A DNA stretch of 11,316 nt. Source: Thermoleophilia bacterium (GTDB lineage: Bacteria; Actinomycetota; Thermoleophilia; Gaiellales; Gaiellaceae). The notes below the pieces were generated by a model. The model had not been told where the DNA came from. It did no database searches and worked only from the letters and a program-made list of their open reading frames with translations. A program made the translations under genes and the position numbers. The stretch covers positions 1-11,316 of the forward strand of contig JAICZB010000047.1 of the NCBI GenBank assembly GCA_025933895.1. Direction: 5' to 3'. Shown here in pieces: positions 6,193 to 11,316 of this stretch. Each line of letters opens with the position of its first letter. The stretch's first letter is position 1.

Positions 6193-7220
6193 GCGCTGCG
6201 TCCGTCCTCGAGGTCGAGGAACTCGTCAAGCATTTCCCGGTCGGCCGCGGGCTCGTCGGCAGCAGCGGAACGGTGCACGCAGTCGACGGCGTGTCGTTCG
6301 AGCTCCGCGAAGGGGAGATGCTCGGCCTCGTCGGCGAGTCGGGCAGCGGCAAGACGACGCTTGCGAACTGTGTCGTCCGGCTGCTCGAGCCGACCTCCGG
6401 CTCGATCCGCCTGCACGGCCGCGACATCACGCACCTGTCGCGCCGCGAGCTTCGGCCGCTGCGGCGCAGCCTGCACATGGTCTTCCAGGACCCGTTCTCG
6501 TCGCTCAACCCGCGCATGACGGTCGGCGAGATCGTGGCCGAGCCGCTGCGGCTGCACCGGCTCGCCGGAAGGAAGACGCGCGAGAGCCGCGTGATCGAGA
6601 CCTTCGAGCGCGTCGGGCTCGGCCCGGAGCATCGGTTCCGGTACCCGCACGAGCTGTCGGGAGGCCAGCGCCAGCGGGTCGGCCTCGCGCGGTCGCTCAT
6701 CCTCGAGCCGAGCGTCCTCGTCGCGGACGAGCCCGTCTCCGCTCTCGACGTCTCGGTGCAGGCGTCGATTCTCAACCTTCTCCGCGACCTGCAGCGCGAC
6801 ATGGGCTTCTCGTGCCTCTTCATCACCCACGACCTCGCCACGGTCGAGTTCCTGTGCGACCGGATCGCAGTCATGTACCTCGGCCAGCTCGTCGAGGTCG
6901 CTAGTCGCGACGCGATCTTCCGCGACCCGCAGCACCCGTACACGCAGGCGCTGCTCTCGGCCGCGGTCGTTCCGGATCCGGCGGAGCAGCGGAAGCGACG
7001 GCGGGTCGTCCTCGAGGGAGACCCGCCGAGCCCGCTCGCGCCGCCGAGCGGCTGCCGCTTCCACACCCGCTGCCCGCTCCACGACCTCTCCGCGCCCCAG
7101 AGCGACGAGGTCGAGCCTGCGCTCCGCGAGTTCGCTCCGGACCACCTGGTCGCATGCCACCTCGTGGCGCCCGGGACGCCCGCGCCGCGCATCAGCGGCG
7201 TCGAGGCGAGCGTCGCGTAG
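6189..7220 (+). CDS. ABC importer ATPase, DppF/OppF type
   Basis: This 343-residue protein is the second nucleotide-binding subunit and is expected to pair with the DppD-type protein. It has Walker A GESGSGKT (49-56), Q100, signature LSGGQ (156-160), Walker B VLVADE (176-181) and H214. The DppF-type stretch MVFQDPFSSLNPRMTVG (97-113) is intact. The C-terminal extension keeps C289, C295 and C323, but alanine (A302) replaces the cysteine expected seven residues after C295. The start is a GTG overlapping the previous stop (GTGA); a GAGG lies 13 bases upstream, which is rather far, so translational coupling is likely. A 20-residue Ala/Pro-rich tail ends the protein. It is the last importer gene; DUF2277 follows 9 bases later. 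Confidence 0.95.
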   Translation: MSAASVLEVEELVKHFPVGRGLVGSSGTVHAVDGVSFELREGEMLGLVGESGSGKTTLANCVVRLLEPTSGSIRLHGRDITHLSRRELRPLRRSLHMVFQDPFSSLNPRMTVGEIVAEPLRLHRLAGRKTRESRVIETFERVGLGPEHRFRYPHELSGGQRQRVGLARSLILEPSVLVADEPVSALDVSVQASILNLLRDLQRDMGFSCLFITHDLATVEFLCDRIAVMYLGQLVEVASRDAIFRDPQHPYTQALLSAAVVPDPAEQRKRRRVVLEGDPPSPLAPPSGCRFHTRCPLHDLSAPQSDEVEPALREFAPDHLVACHLVAPGTPAPRISGVEASVA

Positions 7221-7229
7221 CATCGAGGC

Positions 7230-7496
7230 ATGTGCCGGAACATCCGCGTTCTCTACAACTTCGATCCACCAGCGACCTCCGAAGAGGTGCGCTCCGCGGC
7301 GCTGCAGTACGTGCGCAAGGTCAGCGGCATGAACAAGCCGTCGCAGGCCAACGAGGCGGCGTTCGATCGTGCGGTGCACGAGATCGCGCATCTCACCCAG
7401 CATCTGCTCGAGGATCTCGTGACGGCCGCGGCGCCGAAGGACCGGGAGGTCGAGGCGGAACGTCGCCGCGCCCGGGCCGTCGCTCGCTTCGGCTGA
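7230..7496 (+). CDS. DUF2277 family small protein
   Basis: This 88-residue soluble protein is recognised by the conserved MCRNIR start, the FDPPATSEEV segment and the stretch AALQYVRKVSG, followed by KPSQANEAAFDRAV and the LLEDLVTAAAPKDREVEAER tail. These are the hallmarks of DUF2277, a small family common in actinobacteria with no established function. The length is normal. The second-position cysteine and C-terminal charged helix are family features. It sits 9 bases after the last ATPase gene and may be read through from the importer operon, but the family is usually found in varied contexts, so a functional tie is not implied. The Shine-Dalgarno match (GAGG, 7225-7228) is only one base from the ATG, so the ribosome binding site is poor. 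Confidence 0.88.
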   Translation: MCRNIRVLYNFDPPATSEEVRSAALQYVRKVSGMNKPSQANEAAFDRAVHEIAHLTQHLLEDLVTAAAPKDREVEAERRRARAVARFG

Positions 7497-7526
7497 CGGT
7501 CTCAGACTCCTGGCTGGGCTAGCGGT

Positions 7527-7578
7527 TTGACGCAGCGGGCAGGATGTGAAAGACTTCTTGCGAAAGATGTCTTTCAAG
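7527..7578 (+). promoter_or_regulatory. Promoter and inverted-repeat operator of the ArsR/MFS operon
   Basis: TTGACG (7527-7532) is a good -35 box, but no convincing -10 stands at the right distance. Downstream lies GAAAGATGTCTTTC (7562-7575), an almost perfect palindrome with 6-bp arms. A further GAAAGAC copy at 7548-7554 is also complementary to GTCTTTC (7569-7575). CTTG (7557-7560) and CAAG (7575-7578) extend the symmetry imperfectly. Such a repeat over the start region of an ArsR-type gene fits an autoregulatory operator. It overlaps both possible start codons of that gene. Confidence 0.5.
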
Positions 7579-8115
7579 AGGAACCGCCGCGACCAGCTCG
7601 AGATCACCGACCCGCGCGCGATGCGCGCGCTGGCGCATCCGGTGCGCCTCGACTTGCTTGCGACGCTCGCCGGCGGCGCGAAGACGGCGACCGAATGCGC
7701 GGAGGCCGTCGGCGAGAGCCCGCAGTCGTGCAGCTACCACCTCCGCACGCTGGCGAAGTACGGCTTCGTCGAGCGGGCCGAGGCCTCGAACGGAAAGGAG
7801 CGGCCGTGGCAGAAGGTCGCGCGCGGGCTCCACTGGTCGGGCGCGGACGACGCGGACGCCGCGCGCGCGCTCGCCGGCACCTTCCTCGCGCGCGACTTCC
7901 GGCTCGTTCAGGAGTACCTCGCCGCTCCGCCCGCCGACTGGCCGGAGCCGATGTACGCGCAGTCGGTGCTGCGCCTCACCCCGGCAGAGGCCGAGAAGCT
8001 CGGCGAGGCGATGCTCTCTCTCCTCGAGCCGTACTTCCCGGCCGGGCGGAAGGACGCGCCGGCCGACGCGGTCGACGTGTGGTGGGCGAGCTTCGGCGTC
8101 CCGAGCAAGCAATGA
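7546..8115 (+). CDS. ArsR-type winged-helix transcriptional regulator
   Basis: This protein of up to 189 residues has an N-terminal winged helix that begins with the typical DPRAMRALAHPVRLDLL (22-38). The recognition region ECAEAVGESPQSCSYHLRTL (50-69) and the wing follow. The remaining 90 residues are a helical effector or dimer domain with no metal-binding cysteine pair, so a metal sensor is unlikely. The start is uncertain: GTG at 7546 (AGG only two bases away) or ATG at 7567, which lies inside the palindrome. The conserved domain is unaffected. The stop overlaps the ATG of the MFS gene (ATGA), so the two are co-translated, and it most likely represses the exporter. Family confident, ligand unknown. 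Confidence 0.9.
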   Translation: MKDFLRKMSFKRNRRDQLEITDPRAMRALAHPVRLDLLATLAGGAKTATECAEAVGESPQSCSYHLRTLAKYGFVERAEASNGKERPWQKVARGLHWSGADDADAARALAGTFLARDFRLVQEYLAAPPADWPEPMYAQSVLRLTPAEAEKLGEAMLSLLEPYFPAGRKDAPADAVDVWWASFGVPSKQ

Positions 8116-9383
8116 GCCTCTGGCGCCACCGCGACTTCGTCCGGCTCTGGGCCGGGCAGACGGTCTCCGTCTTCGGCTCGCAGGTGACCGAGCTCGCGCT
8201 GCCGTTCGCGGCCGTGCTCACGCTCCATGCGACCGCATTCCAGATGGGTCTCCTGTCGGCCGCGGGCATGGCTCCTTGGATCGCGTTCGCCCTGCTGGTC
8301 GGCGTGTGGGTCGACCGTCGCGCCCGGCGCCGCTGGATCCTCGTGGCCGCGGACCTCGGCCGCGCCGCGATCCTCCTCTCGGTTCCGGTCGCCGCCGCCT
8401 TCCACGCCCTGTCGCTCGGGCAATTGTTCGCGGTGGCCTTCGCTGCCGGCTGCCTCACGCTCGCCTTCAACGTGGCGTGGGGCTCGTACCTCAACGTGCT
8501 CGTGCCGCGGGAGCAGCTCGTCGACGGGAACGCGAAGCTGATGGGAAGCTACGCGACCGCCCAGATCGCGGGGCCCTCGATCGCGGGCCTGCTCGTGCAT
8601 GCGATCACCGCGCCCTTCGCGATCCTCGTCGACGCGGTCTCGTTCCTCGTGTCCGCGTTCGCCCTGCGCTCCATCCGCGCACCCGAGCCGGAGCGGCGGC
8701 TGGAACGCGGGTCGTCGCTCCGGTACGACCTCGTCGCCGGCCTGCGCTACGTCCGCGACGACCCGCTGCAACGGGCGATCGCGGGCAGCGCGGCGACGCT
8801 CAACTTCTTCGGCCTGGCGATCTACGCGGTGCTCGTGCTCTATGCAGTCCGGAAGCTCCATCTGAGCCCGCTGCTGATCGGCCTAGCCTTCGCAGCCGGC
8901 GCCGTCGGCGCACTCGCGGGAACCCAGCTCGCGCCGCGGCTCGCCCGCCGGCTCGGTGCCGGGCGGACGATCATGCTCGCCACGATCGGATTCCCGCCGG
9001 CGCTCGCGATCGTGCCGCTCGCCTCGCCCGGCCAGCCGGCGTGGCTCGCGGTCACGATCCTCGCCGTCGCCGAGGCCGTCGGCGGGATCGCCGTGATGCT
9101 GTTCGACGTCAACACCGCGGCGCTGCGCCAGGCCGCAACGCCCGAGCATCTCTACGGGCGGACGGCAGGCGCGATGAGCTTCCTCACGCAGAGCGCGAAG
9201 CCGCTCGGCTCGCTCTTCGGCGGCGCGGTCGCGACGGCGGTCGGGCTCCACGCGACGCTCTGGGTGTGCGCAGCCGGCGGGCTGCTCGTGATCCCGTGGA
9301 CGGTCCTCTCTCCGCTGCGCGGCCGGCGCGGCTCGGCGCTCCCGCCCGCAGGCGCGGCTCAGCTCTCGCCGGGCTCGAGGTAA
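8112..9383 (+). CDS. Major facilitator superfamily exporter (MFS_3 / EntS-like)
   Basis: This 423-residue inner-membrane protein has about 12 hydrophobic segments. It starts with the MFS_3 style opening LWRHRDFVRLWAGQTVSVFG (3-22). The loop 2-3 motif is GVWVDRRARRR (64-74), with DLGRA following at 81-85, and the central loop is near 190-215. Members of this group export siderophores, macrolides and other small compounds by proton antiport. ATG at 8112 overlaps the regulator's stop. The last 25 bases overlap the convergent S9 peptidase gene (9359-9383), so the C-terminal tail, a Pro/Gly-rich stretch without membrane segments, shares DNA with the other gene. The substrate is unknown; the partner regulator suggests a drug or metabolite efflux role. 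Confidence 0.92.
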   Translation: MSLWRHRDFVRLWAGQTVSVFGSQVTELALPFAAVLTLHATAFQMGLLSAAGMAPWIAFALLVGVWVDRRARRRWILVAADLGRAAILLSVPVAAAFHALSLGQLFAVAFAAGCLTLAFNVAWGSYLNVLVPREQLVDGNAKLMGSYATAQIAGPSIAGLLVHAITAPFAILVDAVSFLVSAFALRSIRAPEPERRLERGSSLRYDLVAGLRYVRDDPLQRAIAGSAATLNFFGLAIYAVLVLYAVRKLHLSPLLIGLAFAAGAVGALAGTQLAPRLARRLGAGRTIMLATIGFPPALAIVPLASPGQPAWLAVTILAVAEAVGGIAVMLFDVNTAALRQAATPEHLYGRTAGAMSFLTQSAKPLGSLFGGAVATAVGLHATLWVCAAGGLLVIPWTVLSPLRGRRGSALPPAGAAQLSPGSR

Positions 9384-11316
9384 CGGCCGAACCAGTCGAG
9401 GATCGCCTCGAACCGCTGAACACGGTGCACCGGGGAGCCCGAGCGGGACAGCTCGTGGCCCTCGGCCGGGAAGCGGAGCATCTCGACCTCCTTGCCGAGC
9501 AGCCGGAGGAGGGTGAAGAGGTGCTCGCCCTGCTCGACGTTGCAGCGCAGGTCGTTCTCGGAGTGCACGACGAGCAACGGCGTCTCGATGTCGCGCGCGT
9601 ACGTCGCCGGCGACATCCGCGTCCACTCGTCGACGTGCTCCCACATCGGCCCGCCGAACTGCCGCTCGAAGATCCAGAAGATGTCGCTCGAGCCGAAGGC
9701 GCTCACCATCTGGTTGACGGCCCGCTCCGACAGCGCCGCCTTGAAGCGCTGCGTGTGACCGACGATCCACGACGTCATGAAGCCGCCGTAGGAGCCGCCG
9801 AGGACACCGAGCCGGTCGCCGTCGAGGAACGGGAACCGCTCGAGCGCCGTGTCCACGACGCCCATCAGATCCTCGTAGTCGACGGTGCCCCAGCCGGGGC
9901 CGGCGTCGTTGCCCGGGCCGCGAATCGCGCGCCCCCACTCCTCGGAGTAGCCGGAACCGCCTCGCGGGTTCGAGAACAGGACGCAGTACCCGGCGGCGGC
10001 GTAGACCTGCACCTCGTCGAAGAAGCCGGTGCCGTACTGCGTGAACGGGCCGCCGTGGATCGTGATCAGCGCGGGATAGCGGCGCGTCTCGTCGAAGTCG
10101 GGCGGGCGCACGAGCCATGCGTCGACCTCGGTGCCGTCGGCGGAGGCGGCTTTGAAGCGCTCGACGTCCGCCAGTCGGCGTCCGGAGACGAAGTCGTCGC
10201 AGACGGACGTGATGCGCTTCCCGTTTCCGGTGAACAGTTCTTGGGGCCTCGTGTGGGTGCTCGCCGTGTACACGAGGACGCCGTCGGCGAGGTCGTACAG
10301 GCCCGTCAGCTGCTCGCCGCCGACGAGGAGCTCGGGCTCGCCCGAGCCGTCGGCCGCAACCGTGTAGAGGTGGACGTTGCCGCCGTCCTCGGCCGCGAAC
10401 GCGACGCGGTCGCCATCCCAGACCGGCTCGCGCGCGAGCGGATAGGGAGCGCACTGGCGATCGAGTGAAGCGGTGAGCACGCGGCGATCGCTCCCGTCGC
10501 TGCCAATCACCGCGATCTGGCTGTGATGTGGAGACGTGCCGTCCTCGGGCGTGTGCACATAGGCGATGAGCGAGCCGTCGGCCGAGAACGAGGCCGAGCT
10601 GCCGGCCTCGTCCGGCTGTGTCAGTCGCCTCGGTTCCGCTCCCTCCGCGCCGACGTCGACTTCGTACAGCGCCTCGACGAGCTCGACGTCCCAGCGGTCG
10701 CCGCGCATGGAGGCGAAGACGATGCGCTTTCCGTCGGGAGACCAGGCCGGCTCGTCGTCATCGCAGTCGCCGTCCGTGACCTGCCGCTCGTCCTCGCCGT
10801 CGAGCCCGACCACGAACACGTGCTTCCGGCGGTCGCCGGTCCAGCCGACGCCGTCGAGCTTGTAGAAGACGCGGTCGAATCGGCGCGGCGCGCGCCGTCG
10901 CTCGTCCTCCTCCTCGTAGGCCTCGTCGGGGACGCGGCGTGCGAACGCGATCCGGCGCGAGTCGGGCGACCACGCGATCGACTCGACGGACTCCTTCCCA
11001 TCCGTCAGCCGACGAGGCTCGCCGCCGTCGGCGGGCAGGACGTAGAGCTCCCCGTGCGCCTTCTTCTCGTCCTCGCCGTCGCGATTCGAGACGAACGCGA
11101 GCCATTGCCCGTCCGGAGACCAGCGTGGGGAGTGGTCGCTCCGCTCGCCGGAGGTGAATTGTCGCGGCTCCTGCGAGCCGTCGAGGGGCGCCAGCCAGAC
11201 GGCGGCGCGGTAGGCGTTCTCTTCGCGGTCGATCCGGTTGACGACGTACGCGACGTGCCTGCCGTCGGGAGACAGGCGCGGATCGCCGGCGCTCGTGAGC
11301 GCGTAGACGTCCTCGG
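9359..11316 (-). CDS. S9 family serine peptidase (prolyl oligopeptidase / acylaminoacyl-peptidase type), N-terminus cut by window
   Basis: The reading frame is open on the minus strand from the window edge to TGA at 9361-9359, showing 651 residues. The first visible residues, EDVYALTSAGDPRLSPDG, are near the true start in this family, so only a few residues are missing. The first 390 or so residues hold repeated WSPDG-type blades of a beta-propeller (visible residues about 13, 60, 111 and 191). The alpha/beta-hydrolase domain follows, with oxyanion loop HGGPFTQYG, nucleophile GGSYGG (Ser at 9791-9793), Asp in HSENDLR (9551-9553) and His in EGHELSRSG (9455-9457), so the triad is complete. No signal peptide is visible, but the N-terminus is missing. 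It probably cleaves short peptides or blocked amino acids. A GTG at 10819 is internal, not the start. It is convergent with the MFS gene. Confidence 0.94.
   Translation of the reverse strand, partial: EDVYALTSAGDPRLSPDGRHVAYVVNRIDREENAYRAAVWLAPLDGSQEPRQFTSGERSDHSPRWSPDGQWLAFVSNRDGEDEKKAHGELYVLPADGGEPRRLTDGKESVESIAWSPDSRRIAFARRVPDEAYEEEDERRRAPRRFDRVFYKLDGVGWTGDRRKHVFVVGLDGEDERQVTDGDCDDDEPAWSPDGKRIVFASMRGDRWDVELVEALYEVDVGAEGAEPRRLTQPDEAGSSASFSADGSLIAYVHTPEDGTSPHHSQIAVIGSDGSDRRVLTASLDRQCAPYPLAREPVWDGDRVAFAAEDGGNVHLYTVAADGSGEPELLVGGEQLTGLYDLADGVLVYTASTHTRPQELFTGNGKRITSVCDDFVSGRRLADVERFKAASADGTEVDAWLVRPPDFDETRRYPALITIHGGPFTQYGTGFFDEVQVYAAAGYCVLFSNPRGGSGYSEEWGRAIRGPGNDAGPGWGTVDYEDLMGVVDTALERFPFLDGDRLGVLGGSYGGFMTSWIVGHTQRFKAALSERAVNQMVSAFGSSDIFWIFERQFGGPMWEHVDEWTRMSPATYARDIETPLLVVHSENDLRCNVEQGEHLFTLLRLLGKEVEMLRFPAEGHELSRSGSPVHRVQRFEAILDWFGRYLEPGES

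Noticed and set aside
2990..8340. Further GGATCC hexamers inside genes (near 2995, 6974 and 8334)
   Set aside because: They lack the flanking ATT/AAT context of the intergenic pair, and isolated hexamers are expected by chance over this length.
7658..10468. 936-codon open frame on the plus strand
   Set aside because: It runs across the ArsR, MFS and S9 genes in another frame or antisense, has an Arg/Pro-rich composition typical of GC-rich shadow frames and no recognisable domain. The genes beneath have clear family motifs.
10817..10819. GTG as start of the S9 peptidase
   Set aside because: Reading upstream in the same frame gives continuous propeller sequence (VGWTGDRRKH, WSPDG repeats) to the window edge, so this codon is an internal valine.

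Overview
The window is a strongly G+C-rich bacterial chromosome segment. Codon use is GC-biased, starts are mixed ATG/GTG, and genes are tightly packed with 4-base start/stop overlaps. High GC, the DUF2277 protein, a basic lysine-rich family-5 binding protein and the overall gene style suggest a high-GC actinobacterium, perhaps of the Thermoleophilia (Gaiella/Solirubrobacter-like). That placement is inference from style, not from a marker gene. No mobile element, CRISPR array or rRNA is visible.

Layout. (1) 1-60: 3' part of a tRNA-Arg(UCG), cut by the window edge, followed by a short intergenic stretch with two GC-rich hairpins (61-172). (2) 173-1709, minus strand: a three-gene operon, read from right to left. 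It encodes two half-length TauE/SafE-type membrane proteins and then an FCD-type GntR regulator; both junctions are ATGA overlaps. (3) 1707-1793: a compact divergent control region. It holds a sigma-70-like promoter for the plus-strand operon and two GGATCC-centred palindromes exactly 21 bp apart, which fit operators for the GntR protein. (4) 1793-7220, plus strand: a complete five-gene Dpp/Opp-type ABC importer (periplasmic-type binding protein, two permeases, two ATPases). The last three junctions are 4-base overlaps. A DUF2277 gene (7230-7496) follows 9 bases later. (5) 7527-9383, plus strand: an ArsR-type winged-helix regulator with an inverted repeat over its start region, overlapping an MFS_3-type exporter gene. 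(6) 9359-11316, minus strand: a prolyl-oligopeptidase-family (S9) serine peptidase, convergent with the MFS gene and overlapping its end by 25 bp. It runs off the right edge of the window, lacking only its N-terminal start.

How it fits together. The GntR regulator probably senses a small carboxylate-type ligand and controls both the importer operon and its own operon through the shared operator pair. The importer would take up a peptide or peptide-like compound, and the TauE-like pair could move a related anion. The substrate cannot be read from sequence. The most distinctive points are the operator geometry, the TauE/SafE protein encoded as two overlapping half-genes, the absence of one conserved C-terminal cysteine in both ATPases, and a binding protein without a lipobox. 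The ArsR/MFS pair and the peptidase look like separate, ordinary modules.
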